Of a stretch of DNA of 64,000 bases, positions 11,271 to 22,440 are shown piece by piece; positions within the stretch are counted from its first letter, which is position 1, and every line of letters starts with the position of its first letter. Origin of the DNA: Xanthoparmelia taractica (taxonomy: Eukaryota; Ascomycota; Lecanoromycetes; Lecanorales; Parmeliaceae); the NCBI GenBank assembly GCA_033085395.1, contig MU853201.1, forward strand, positions 35,720 to 99,719, given 5' to 3'. The notes under the pieces are model-generated. The model searched no databases, was not told where the DNA came from, and was given only the letters and a program-made list of their open reading frames with translations. Made by a program: the position numbers and the translations under genes.

Positions 11271-11410
11271 CATTAATCGTCGCATAATAATAATACTTTG
11301 GTCGCTTCGCTCCTTTGGAAGGAAGGAACCGCTTGTGCCGTTCCCCGTCATAAGCTTGGCTCTCGATAAGGAGCGAAGCGACGAAACTATTACGTATGCG
11401 ACAATTAATC
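11271..11410. repeat. Inverted repeat (about 45-bp arms) in the orsE/orsD promoter
   Basis: The left arm 11271-11316 and right arm 11368-11410 are imperfect reverse complements with a perfect core TCGCTTCGCTCCTT / AAGGAGCGAAGCGA. The loop is about 50 bp. It resembles a tiny MITE or a hairpin; no clear target duplication was found. Confidence 0.8.
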
Positions 11411-11632
11411 CCCGAATGCCCGAAAGCTGACTCATAGAACATCATATGCCATTCCCCTAGCTAAGGAACGCCATATAATGTTCTTGTCAGGCTTGGCAGG
11501 TGCCCGTTTTACCTTCCTCAGCCTTGGAAGGTCCCGTCCATCCATCAGCTTCCTCCGTCAAGACATGAAAGTGAATATGAAGATGAGGATAACCCTAGTG
11601 TAACCCCCAAGGATTACTGTTGGTCATCCATC

Positions 11633-13264
11633 ATGCCGGCCATCCGATTCGTTGCCGGTGATCTGCTCGAGTACAATTCCAATTACAGCCTGTTAATCTG
11701 TCGCCAATGCCAATACGCTATTCAGAAAAATGCGCTTAAGAGCCACTTGCTTCGACACAAAATCTATCGCGGCGACAGACAACGTCTGCTGTCCTCCATA
11801 GCTCAGCTTCATCTTCTCGAGCCTCGACATGTCACCCTACCCGCTCCGGGTTCGCCACCTGTCGATGCCCTTCCTATCCTCTCCGGCTACCGCTGCACGG
11901 CGGCGGCATGCCAACACCTTACTGTCAGTCTTAAGCGCATGAAACGCCATTGGAGCGAGATTCACGGTCTCGGTGGCTCTGTACCTCTTTCCTCCTCCTT
12001 CGCCCATCCGGTAAAACTACAGACGTTCTTCCGGGGCACCAAGGTCAGGTATTTCGAGGTCGCTTTGCCCACGGCGCCACTGGTCAACACGGATGACGAT
12101 GGTGATGATGATGGTGATGATGATGGTAATGACGGTGAGGATGATCATGAAGGATGTGAGGAGGAAGGCCATGATGTTATCACAGCGACATCGCCGTCAC
12201 CACCACACGTACCAGCCCCTCCAGGGATCACTCACGGCCCTTCTCTAACCGACTTCAACCTGGAAACGCTGACCTATTTTCACAACTTCACCACCATGAC
12301 TTCTCTCACGCTACCTGGTGCCAAGGATCCACAATTCGGAAAACATTACTGGCAGATGCACGTTGTTTTTCGAGCCCTGCGGCAGCATTGGCTGATGTGT
12401 GGCCTGCTGGCCATCTCTACACATCATTCGGCCGCGCTTACGGACGACATAATGACCAAGCGAATTCATCTCGAGCGAGGAGAGCAATTCACCTCTGAAT
12501 TTTCTACCGGGTTGGGGCAAACGATGGGGTGTGATTTAGGTCAGGGGGCCGCTGAGATAGAAGAGGAGGCAAAGAAGACTGGCGAGCAGATCAGGTGTTT
12601 GCTACAGTGTGCACAATGGGTGTTGGCGGAACCCACGTTTAATGACGAGTTGGGGGCTCCTCATCAACTGCTATCGATTGTGGCTACCATTCGAGGCTGC
12701 GTCGTCCCCGACTCTGCACTTCGTTACAGCGGCATCCGGAATGATGGCCACGGACGTCAGAAGGAATCATCCATACAGGGGTTCTCGCACACGAGCGATG
12801 CGTCACATGGTGTAAACTCACACACGAATCCATCCAACGATAACACGCCTTCTGTGCTGCTCGATCTTCTTCGTGCGCTCCCTTTTCGCATGGCAGAGGT
12901 GCTCGGAAGACCGGAGAGTGCCGAGGATATCTTTGCTACGCTGTCGGCTATTACCGCAGTCGCTGAGTGCTGTGACATCAGCTTTGCGTGCGATGAGACT
13001 GGAGCGGCGTGGCAAGGTGTGGCGACGTGGCTGGCCAATGTTCCCGATCACTTCAATCAGATGGTTGGGCAGGACGACCCAGCCGCCCTGGTGGTGCTCG
13101 CCCACTGGGCGGCGATTTTGGTCAAGCGAGCCGAGCAAGTTGGCTGCTGGTTATTGAAGGGCTCAGCGAAGATGATAGTGCTGCAGATTACTAGACAACT
13201 TTCCGTACACGGTCATACAATTCTTAGCCTGGTTGAATATCTGATGGACATGGTGAATGGCTGA
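11633..13264 (+). CDS. orsD: OrsD-family protein with N-terminal C2H2-like fingers
   Basis: A single open exon of 543 residues. Near the N-terminus C23-x2-C26-x11-H38-x3-H42 (ICRQCQYAI...LKSHLLRH) forms a C2H2-like finger. A second pair, CTAAAC...MKRHWSEIH, follows near residues 87-115. This arrangement is that of the Pfam family named after the orsellinic acid/F9775 cluster protein D. A strongly acidic stretch (DDDGDDDG) lies at about 145-165; the C-terminal half is helical with no enzyme motif seen. The role of OrsD is not well defined; the fingers suggest binding of nucleic acid or a regulatory role, which is inference. Identification rests on the fingers together with the orsB/C/E neighbours. 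Confidence 0.82.
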   Translation: MPAIRFVAGDLLEYNSNYSLLICRQCQYAIQKNALKSHLLRHKIYRGDRQRLLSSIAQLHLLEPRHVTLPAPGSPPVDALPILSGYRCTAAACQHLTVSLKRMKRHWSEIHGLGGSVPLSSSFAHPVKLQTFFRGTKVRYFEVALPTAPLVNTDDDGDDDGDDDGNDGEDDHEGCEEEGHDVITATSPSPPHVPAPPGITHGPSLTDFNLETLTYFHNFTTMTSLTLPGAKDPQFGKHYWQMHVVFRALRQHWLMCGLLAISTHHSAALTDDIMTKRIHLERGEQFTSEFSTGLGQTMGCDLGQGAAEIEEEAKKTGEQIRCLLQCAQWVLAEPTFNDELGAPHQLLSIVATIRGCVVPDSALRYSGIRNDGHGRQKESSIQGFSHTSDASHGVNSHTNPSNDNTPSVLLDLLRALPFRMAEVLGRPESAEDIFATLSAITAVAECCDISFACDETGAAWQGVATWLANVPDHFNQMVGQDDPAALVVLAHWAAILVKRAEQVGCWLLKGSAKMIVLQITRQLSVHGHTILSLVEYLMDMVNG

Positions 13265-13962
13265 CATTTGGTCAACACGAAGCTTACGCTAAACAATTAG
13301 ACTGCTCTTAGAATCTTGCCACATCCGTTTCAGCATAAAAGGCAATACCTCGATGAAGTAGATTTTTTGACCCCTGTTTTTGCATTGGAGGGTGGAAATC
13401 TTACATGCATACTTTGCTTATGTCCCTTGGAGGCGATGTAGAAGATAGCGGGAAGGTGGGAAGGAACAAGCGACGGAGTGATTACCTTACACACTTCCTA
13501 AAGCCATACCTCCCTGTCTCTAAGGCTACACCCCCCGCATGCGAAAGATGATGCGTTGTGAGGTACGGACTATTTACCGCTTCTCGGGCTCCGGATAGTG
13601 GCGACGGAATGATTCTCAGGTAAGAGTCGAGTAAGGTAAGGTGCTAAGGTAGGATCGCATATGTGGTTCTGCTTACAAGAATCGTATATGCCGTTCTGAT
13701 TGCCGTTTCTCGGAATGACTAATTCTTATCCCTCTCCCTCTGCAGATTTGAGTGAGGAGGGATTACTGTACATGTACATGTCGGCCTTTGAATGCAGTCA
13801 CCTTTCCCTGGTCCCTCTCGCCTCTTCTCTTCAGCAATCTACATATGCTTCTCGGTCCAGGCCGCTTCAACGTTGGCTCTGGAAAAGAAAAAAGAAAAGG
13901 AAAATCGATTGACGATTCCCCCCGCGTAGTAGTGCGATTCACTCTCGGTCCCATTCTCAACT
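13265..13962 (+). other. Intergenic region between orsD and the MFS gene
   Basis: No gene was recognised; it presumably holds the MFS promoter. The final 200 bp are pyrimidine-rich with purine runs just before the MFS start. Confidence 0.5.
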
Positions 13963-15722
13963 ATGCAGTCACTGTTACAGTATCGTAGTCTGCGGCGGGA
14001 AGTTCAGGATGATATCCTACGCACCCAACAGGCCAAGCGACCGGCCGCCTCCTTCACAGACGCATCGACAATCAATCCCGACACGACAACACAGACAGAC
14101 GTCGAGGGACAATCGGAAAAATCGACACCATCCCTCGATCGTGCCCTGTTTGCTGGTGTGAAAGTGTTGCATACGGACGACAACGAAGATGGCGTCGTGT
14201 TCGTCGTCAATTGGAAAGAGAATGGTTCTAACGACCCCCAACATTGGCCACTAGCTAGGAAGTGGTTAGCCACGGTGACTTGCTGCGTCATCGGCATTGC
14301 TATGACGCTGCCCACGTCGGTCGAAGGACCAGCGCAGAATGCATTCGACGCATACTACGGCGTAGGCCCTTTGGCTGGGTCGATGACCACTGGGATCTTC
14401 CTCATCGGTATCGGCGTGGGCTCATTATTTGCTGGACCTTTTTCCGAGACATTCGGGCGAAACGTCGTTTACCTCAGCGCTCTGGTTCTTGCCATGCTCT
14501 TCATCATGGCCAAAGCTCTCGCGCCCAACTACGGCGCCGCCATCGCCTTCCGCTTCTTGTGTGCCCTATTCGCTGCTGCCCCAATGACAGTGGCGGGTGG
14601 TACTATCGGCGACGTCTGGCAGCCGCATCAGATCCCCTTCGGACTCCCATTTGCTACGTTCTGCGCCTATTCAGGCCCTATCATAGGACCCGTGGTCGGC
14701 GCCTATACACCCGAGATCGGCTTTGCATGGGCTGACTGGATCTCAATGCTCGTCATGGGCGCTACGATCATTTTTGTGCTCCTCGCTCAGCCCGAAACGT
14801 ATAGTCCCCTACTTCTGGAATGGCGTGCAAAACACCTGCGCGACCTGACGGGTGACAGCCGATATCGCACTGAGTATGCTTCCGTAAGCTCACTCGGCCC
14901 CCGGTTATTAACCAACTTATACCGACCTTTCGTCATGATCTGGACCGAGCCTATCATCCTTGTCTTCACCTTTTACCTGACATTGCTTTACTTTGTTCTC
15001 TTCACCTTCTTGAGTGGTTATGAAGCGATCTTTACTCGGACGTACGGCATCTCTACGAGCTTAACCTACATCCTCTGGGTCGCCATGTTACCGGGTGTAT
15101 TCATAGCTATGGCGATGATCCCATACGTGTACTATCTTACCAAAAAGTCCGCTGCCAAGTCTAAGGCCGAGGGAAAGTCGCTGCAGCCAGAGGTATCTCT
15201 GTACTGGGCCATGGCCGGGGCATCCATACTCATGCCTATCTCACTCTTCTGGATGGCGTGGACGTGCTATGTACGTGAATGGAGCCTTAAATTTTTCCTC
15301 CGTCCAGCGCTAACGTTGGTGCCCCTAGCCCAGTATTAGCATCTGGTCGCCCATTTTAGCCTCCAGCGTCTTCGGCTACGCCTTGGTCTGCATCTTCACC
15401 ACGTAAGTAAGGCCTTAAGTCTTAGCTATCTGAAGGCATTAATAGCCGACACTATCCCTTTTTGCGCAGGTCCTACCAGTATATCATCTTCGTATACATG
15501 CAGTACGCGGCCTCCGCCCTAGGCTTCATGACCTTTACGCGCTACGTCATCGCCGGCGCGCTGACCCCGGCCGCGGTCAAGATGTACGACAACCTGGGCC
15601 CGCACTGGTCTTTGACGATCGTGGCCATCATCACTACGTTCATGGCGCCGGTGCCGTTTGTGCTGTACAAGTACGGTCATAGGGTTCGGGCCATGAGCAA
15701 GAACGCTCAAAATAAGGCCTGA
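13963..15722 (+). CDS. Major facilitator superfamily transporter (DHA1, fungal multidrug type)
   Basis: Three exons, 13963-15270, 15329-15402 and 15470-15722 (introns 58 and 67 nt), give 544 residues. A polar N-terminus of about 100 residues contains the family segment NDPQHWPLARKW just before the first helix. About 12 hydrophobic helices follow, with the inter-helix motif GPFSETFGRN (G-x3-D/E-x2-G-R type) and late segments SIWSPILASSVFGY and TRYVIAGALTPAAVKMYDNLG typical of the polyamine/multidrug-like DHA1 group. It would sit in the plasma membrane and export the cluster product or other small molecules. It lies 698 bp beyond orsD on the same strand. A. nidulans ors as usually listed (orsA-E) has no transporter, so this is a candidate cluster extension. 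Confidence 0.9.
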
Positions 15723-16300
15723 GGTTGTCAAAAGGAGAGGAGAAATGCACTTTGCATTTGCACGCCAGGACCTCTTTGGCGGTATGTGATGGGAGAGAAG
15801 CGCTCAGTCCTTCGCTCTCATAAGCAGCTAGGATGGAGGCAAAGGCGGCGCGGCAAGCAAGTTAGTGCAAGGAAATTGGTGAGAGAAGTGAGCGCCACCG
15901 GTCTACCGTGAGCTGCGCATGGGGAAGCTTGGGCAACAGAGAAGGTTACATTTGACAGGCTCGCATCTATCCTAGAGTGATTGCTCATTTCCCTTTCATA
16001 GTAGAGCGGCCCACGTCGATCGCTTATCAGAATATTCGCATTTGAACCAACATCTGAAGTAAGCATTAGGAGGCGCTTTGACGGTTACATGAGGAAGCGA
16101 TGAATTGCGCGATTGTGCAGTCTCCTAGCCCCACAGCAAATGATGCTCGCATTCAAAAACGTTGCAACCTTCCTGGCTTTTCCCATGCGCCTCCAGAGGG
16201 GTACACGATTCTGGGTCCAACAGTACTACAAGCAGTGATATTGTATTGCTTGCCTACTCGCCTTCATCAACGTCTAGAATCTAGCATCTTCTTACCTGCA

Positions 16301-16851
16301 ATGCATCTCCATCATGTCACCTTGCCCATTCTTTATCAAGTCCTCATCACCACAGCTCTCTCCATTGACATCACTCACCCGGACTCACTTCTCCAAGACC
16401 ATACATAACACGACCTCAGTTCGCCTCCCGCGCCCTAACCCCACCAATCGATACTGCGTCGACTGCGAGGGGGCGTCCGACCAGGCACTACCTGGCCTCA
16501 ATCCCTCCAACTGCCTCGTCGCCGCAGCCCCTGTGATTTGCGACCGGCTGGCCAAGCTCAGGCCCGGGACACTCGTGGAGAGGTGGGTATGGATTGGATT
16601 GAACGGTCCGGCTGTGCTTTGGGGGTTCTTCCTGCCCCCGCAATTACCAACGTCACCCCGCCCGAACTTTCTTCCCAGTGAGGAGGAATGCAATAAAGAC
16701 ATTTACGGGGCGGTTGAACGGTGCGCGTTTTGACAGTCGGTATGATGCTGGGAGTATCAACGTTGAGCAACTCCCCAAAGGCCGCGGCCAACCGGGGGAA
16801 GCAATGATGGATAGTCGCGATCAACTGACGCAGTCAGAGGGGTTTTTCTAG
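16301..16851 (+). pseudogene. Small secreted Cys-rich protein gene, broken by two frameshifts
   Basis: A signal-peptide-like start (MHLHHVTLPILYQVLITTAL) in one frame is followed after ITHPDSLLQ by a second frame (RYCVDCEGASDQ, LNPSNCLVAA, GFFLPP, Cys-rich). After AVERC there is a third frame (RFDSRYDAGSINVEQLPKG) ending at 16851. The three pieces follow the order of a common fungal family of secreted proteins with 6-8 Cys. No introns fit at the joints, which are only a few bases long. Function unknown. Sequencing error is possible but two separate shifts favour real decay. Confidence 0.6.
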
Positions 16852-17928
16852 CTTTTTTGATCCCATCAAGTTACGCGTCCTTGTACGAGACGGACGTCTG
16901 CGCTAAACATTTCGAGATTTGTGACATTGATTCATGTTTGCTAGGTACGAGTACGCAGGTTACTCCTAACTTGTAAGCTCTGCAAAACTGATCCGCGCTC
17001 ACAAGGACGGCTTGCTTGCTGAAGAATTTGTTGCTGTCGCTAGGCGCATAACCCAATTTATACTGGTGGTTAATGGGAAGTCTTAGGGGCGCAGCGCTGG
17101 ATTCCGCTAATATACCTTGAATATTTACAAGTTGATTAAGAGAGGGTCGGCACGGTCGGAAAGAATAGACCTCGGCTGAAGGCGGTTCTGAGGCGCGGCT
17201 AGAACCGGACGACTGACGCGCGACTCTCCCTCAGAGTACGAGAGTACCCTATGTTGTAGACACAAGTTCAGTCTCTCGCCCGCGAGCGGAGACCCAGGTA
17301 CGATAGGGCGACGCTCTTCGGGAGCTAGCACGACAATGCTCAAGTCATGAGATCATCAACTTACCTTGGATCCTCCATCTTAAGATGTTATCTTCGCAGC
17401 TATCAGTTGCAACGGTAGACAAGATCAGGAGTAATCTATACCTATCCCATCGATTGATAGGGTTGCAGAAATGCTTGGCATTCGGAATAGGCCCGCACTC
17501 CACCAAAATAACGCGTTCTCTTTTCATCTTTCTTATTATTCAGCTACAATAGAACTTGATTGTGAGTAGAAATCGCGTGTTAGACGATGTAGATTATATA
17601 TTAACTAATCCCAAAGATCTAAATTTATTCAAGACTCTCTCGCCGATATCGTGATTAATTTCTAACTTTAAACTTAGAGAAACTAATAATTCACTTATTC
17701 GTGATTAAGGTAATCTATTAGACGACGTTAGAGTAGATAATTCTTATACGATATTTAGTCTATTCTTTAATAATTCTATTCTTAAGATTCTAGTTACAAA
17801 TATTAATAAGTATATAAAGTTAAATTCTACGCTAGAGACTTCTTATACTTATTTATAACGATCTACGATTATTATAAAGCTTCGAGTTTATATTAAAGTC
17901 TATATCTAGATAAGAATATATTATATAC
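16852..17928. other. Transition from gene region to AT-rich block
   Basis: No gene was recognised. Up to about 17,540 base composition is ordinary; from there it is very AT-rich with frequent TAA/TTA, like the adjoining decayed retroelement. Confidence 0.6.
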
Positions 17929-18133
17929 TAGAACTGCAATTAGATCAAGTTAATAATAGTGTGTAACGAATAAATTAAGTCTAAGGAGAAACTATCTAGC
18001 TGAGAAGAAATATCTATAAGGAACGCCAAGGCCTATAAAGACTAGTCTCAATTGAAAAGAAAAGCCGTAGTCCCAATTAGAAAGGTAAGTCGACTTAGTG
18101 TTGCAGGCCTATATAGTCGTCACACTTATAACA
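17929..18133 (-). repeat. 3' LTR of the gypsy element
   Basis: It aligns with 25738-25937 along its length; the outer (left) limit is judged from where similarity stops. It is adjacent to the polypurine tract on the minus strand, which sets the orientation. Confidence 0.75.
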
Positions 18134-21100
18134 TTACCTCCCCTCCTTAAATAGCGATGTCCCAGCGCTATAAAAGAATAGTATTCGTATATATAAATAA
18201 TTCTAAACGCCTAGAAGAAACGTATACTAATATGAAGACGAAGTGTAAAGTATTTCGATTTACTCGAAGCTAGCCGGGCTTTTTCGCTAAGTCTATTATA
18301 ATACTAGCGAATAGATTTAAATAATAAATAAAAATTAATCGAAGTCTAATTCCCTATTAAGTCTAGCGCGATTTATTAAGATATCGTCTATAAAATTTAT
18401 CTATTACCTCTTTAAAGCCCTCGAACTTATCTTAATTCGCATAGTATTAGTTATTATCTCTATCTAAATCGATTTATTTAACTTTATACTAAAGACGCTT
18501 ATAATAACGCCTGAAGTCTAATATATCGTTTACGTTTTATAACTCTTTCTTATTAATTATTGTTAATCTAGAAGAATCGTGCTTCTATTCTAACAAAGAA
18601 TTTATAGTCGTAGACCTAAGCATCTTAAGACTAAAAATTAAATAAATTCTTATATTATAAGGAAGTTCTAAACGATATAAGATATCGACTCGCTTTAGAA
18701 CTCTATATAAATCGAGTTATTTATCTTCGAGATTCTTATAGAGGCGTTCGATTTTAATATTCTTAAACGATAGCTAGACTTAATCGCCCACATCGTAAGT
18801 AACCTCCTTATAATATTTATTCGTCTGTGCCTTTATAATTTTATGTGTCTTCTCTAATTATAATCGTTTAAACTTTAAAATCTTCTTTATCTTAATTATA
18901 ATATCTTCTATCTTTAAGACTTATAAATATTTATATGTAATCTCGTAGAAAATATAATCTCGATCGAAGAATATACGTGAGTAAAAATCTTGATTAAAGT
19001 AAAAGAAGGTGAGAGATATAGCGAATAAGATATTATTATTATCACTGAATTTCATTATAAGAATTTACTTAACTTAATCGTTTTATAAGTAATTATAATA
19101 GATATAAAGACCTCGCTTTATATTCTAATTAGCTCTCTCGATCTAATCGTTCGTTTCGAAATAATATATAATAAATAAGTTAATCTTAATGCGTAGTCGC
19201 TTATAGAGATTTTTTTAAAGCGTAGATATAAATTAAGTATCTCTATCTAATGTAAGAGATTATAATAACTTATGTAATCAAAAGAGATTTTATATAAGAA
19301 TTCAAATAAGTTTCTCGAATAAATAATCGTTGTCTCCCTAATAATATAATACGTAATAACATTTCTTTATAAGATAATATATAAGAATATAAATAACGTT
19401 AAAATTATCTAATAGAGATAGATCTATAATAAAATCTATAGAAACGTCTTATTAACGATCTTAAGAAATTAAGAGAAATATTAATAATTTATTTATTTTA
19501 TTTCTTAAGACTTTACTACGTTAATAGTAATAGTAATTACGAATATACTATTTAATCGTTTTGACGTAATTAGATTAATAATAATAACGTAGAAGTAAAT
19601 TAATCGTTCTTCGTATTTCTAAGTAATTATTAGAAGATTAATTATAAATCTTTTTTAATAGCTTCGTATAAAACTCGATCGAGATCTATAATAGTTCGTT
19701 CTTAAAGAGAACTTCATTAACGATACGATATCGACTTAGCGTGTAATCATAAAGTTTAATTTAATTATAATTTATCGCTTTACGAAATTTATTACATATA
19801 GAATTCTCTTAATTAACTTAATAAATTCGTTTAAATAGATCTTCTTCGACTTCTATAACTCGAATTTAAACGCGATCCGAGATAAGAATCGTTTAATATT
19901 AATATTGACTTCTTTTATTAGCTTTATTCGCTAAGATAGATAATAGTATTCTAATTAAGGCGTCGACTTTACTATTAACTATTTTCGCACGAAAGATAAT
20001 CTAAAAGTTAAATTCAGATAGAATATCTAGATAGCGGGCTTGACGGCGTATAAGCTTCTTATTTTTTATAAATGTTTTTAGAGCTTAATAGTTAATAAAC
20101 ACTTAAATAGATAGCTCGATATATTTTAATTCGAATCGTTAATATTCGAAGCATCGAATAATCGCTAGCAACTTCTTATTATAAATATAATAATTGTATT
20201 TCGCTAAAATTATACTCTTGCTATAGAATATTATCGAATATAAAACTTTATCGTCGTTATATTAAGATAAGATTTCTTTTAGCATATAATTAGAAGAATT
20301 AATCTTAAGAATAATTTAACGTGTAAGATTAAAATAACGTAGAACTAAGATAATAATTATATATTTTTTAAGATCGTCGAACGATTTAACGTAGATCTTA
20401 TTTTAGATAAAGAAAGTATTCTTCTTTATAAAATTAATTAAAGACTTAATTAACTTAAAAAACTTATAAATAAAGCGTCGATAGAAGTTTATAAATCTTA
20501 TAAAGTCTTAAATCTTCTTTAGATTCGTAGAAATACTTTAATTAAGTATAATCTCGATCTTACGAGAGTTCATTTATAAATTAATTCCTAATATAATAAT
20601 TCCTAGAAATACAATCTCTTTTATATCGAATTCGTATTTCTTAATATTAATCTATAAATTAGTCTCCCGTAAACGTTAAAGAACTTATTTAACGTGCTTT
20701 TAATATTTCGTCTTCTTTTAACTATAGATAAGAATATTATTTAAATAGGCTTAATAGAAGTCGTTTAGAAAATCGAATAAAATATCGTTGATATATTATT
20801 GAAAGATACTCGATTTATTCGTTAGTTCGAAGAATAATACTCGATATTTATAGACTTCGAGAACTATAATAAAAATCGTGTAATTCTTACTATCGGGGTC
20901 TATTCATAGCTTATTAAATGCGGCGATAATATCTAGACGAGTGAGATATTAATATCCCTTAATTTTATTAATAACTTTCTCTATTAGAAGAAGTGAATAT
21001 TAATTATATTTCGTTATAGCGTTTAATTTCCGATAATTTGTTGAAATTTGATCCCCAATGTTGGTGTAGGAATCATTCCCAGCCTTCTCGCGGCAGTCGC

Positions 21101-21259
21101 TTGACCAGCCATCTAATTTTGTATGCTAAATAGTCCTGCTCCAGGGGAGTGTTGAAAAAATAATTAATCATCCTTCCAATATTTTCGACAGGTTATGAGC
21201 TCGGTTTGACGTTATTCATCCACTGTTGTTGCTACTCACTATCGTTACTACTACTTAAG

Positions 21260-22066
21260 ATGTCTGAAGAATATATCGCCGTTGATCTATCCTTCAAGTC
21301 TCCTATTCGTTAACTAACTAAGACTAATTACTCGGAGTGGATCGTGGATATACGGGCCTTGTTAAGGAAACAGAAGCTGTGGAAGTATACTCAAGAAGAG
21401 ACCCCCGATATATTGACTCCCGCAGCTCAGATCAAATGGATTAAGTCTTTTATAGACATCGCAGACGTTATGATCCCTACAATCAGCCCTGGAGTTAAGA
21501 AGAGACTCATCGCCGACGCATTCAACTGTGACTTTAAGATAATAACTTAAATCTCGACTCGATTTCAGTTCAAGGACGACGATAAGTTCATGCGACTCAC
21601 AAAAGCCTATTATATTATCAAGTATGATGATTTCAAATCAATATCGGACTATATCACGCATATTAAGACCCTCGAAGAACGTATTCTCGCGATAAACGTT
21701 ATTCTCACATCTGATAAACAAATAATCCTCTGTCTTACGATGTCTCTCTCGGACAATCTTTAGTATTTGACCAAGATCTGGGCTGTTACACCTGATATAA
21801 CGGCTGTAAAAGCCACTACGATATTGCTGAAAGAGGAGAGAAAGGGGGAGAAGCCTAAGGATTAAGAGATAGTCTATTCGATGGCTGCGGTGATTAAGAA
21901 TGGAGCTTAGACTGGAGGAAGAACATCGTGTAAGACTTGTGGGAAGAGTCACAGCGGTATATATTGGGATGAACGTTCGGATCTGACACCGGAATGGCTA
22001 CAAGAAAAAAGGGGTACTAAACGGAAGTGCACCGAGTCAGCTCAAGCAGCAATCGCGTATTCGTTT
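21260..22066 (+). pseudogene. copia-type gag (UBN2-like) with RIP stop codons
   Basis: One frame from ATG 21260 reads MSEEYIAVDLSFKSPIR, then a TAA (from CAA), then LTKTNYSEWIVDIRALLRK...LWKY, the conserved start of copia gag. Further stops occur at CAA and CAG/TGG positions. A zinc knuckle CKTCGKSH follows near 21,930; its last Cys position reads Tyr (TAT), as G-to-A mutation of TGT would give. Coding function is lost. Confidence 0.8.
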
Positions 22067-22440
22067 TAGGCAGGGGAGCCTTGGGATAATGATGATATGT
22101 GCGTCAGGATGACGAGTGCCAGGATGGCATATTGAAACATTAGGATGGTGTGTGCGTCAGGACGACGAGTGTCATAATGGCAATATTGAAATATCAGAAA
22201 GGTGCGTGCGTCAAGGGACGAGTGCTACGAGCATGTTGGAATACCAGGATGATGCGTATGTTAGAATGGCATATTGATACATCAGGATGGTGTGTGCGTC
22301 AGGATGACGAGTGCCAGGATGGCAAGTTTGAATATTAGGATGGTGCGTGCATCAGGATGATGAGTGACATTAGGACGGTGTGTTGAAACATTAGGATGGT
22401 GTGTGTGTGTGTGTGTGATCTGGAGTTTTGTGTATGGCTT
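22067..22440 (+). repeat. Degenerate GGATGG/CAGGATGACGAGTG minisatellite with a GT run
   Basis: Irregular 55-65 bp units share AGGATGGTGTGTGCGTCAGG, GACGAGTGCCAGGATGGCA and TTGAAACATT. It ends in a (GT)n run near 22,398. It lies between gag and the 3' LTR of the nested element. Confidence 0.85.

Noticed and set aside
14262..14735. 157-codon plus-strand frame within the MFS gene
   Set aside because: It overlaps the transmembrane-coding frame; Arg/His-rich shadow.
22067..22440. Repeats of the nested element considered as a CRISPR array or centromere satellite
   Set aside because: Units are irregular, share most of their length and lie inside a retrotransposon in a fungal genome.
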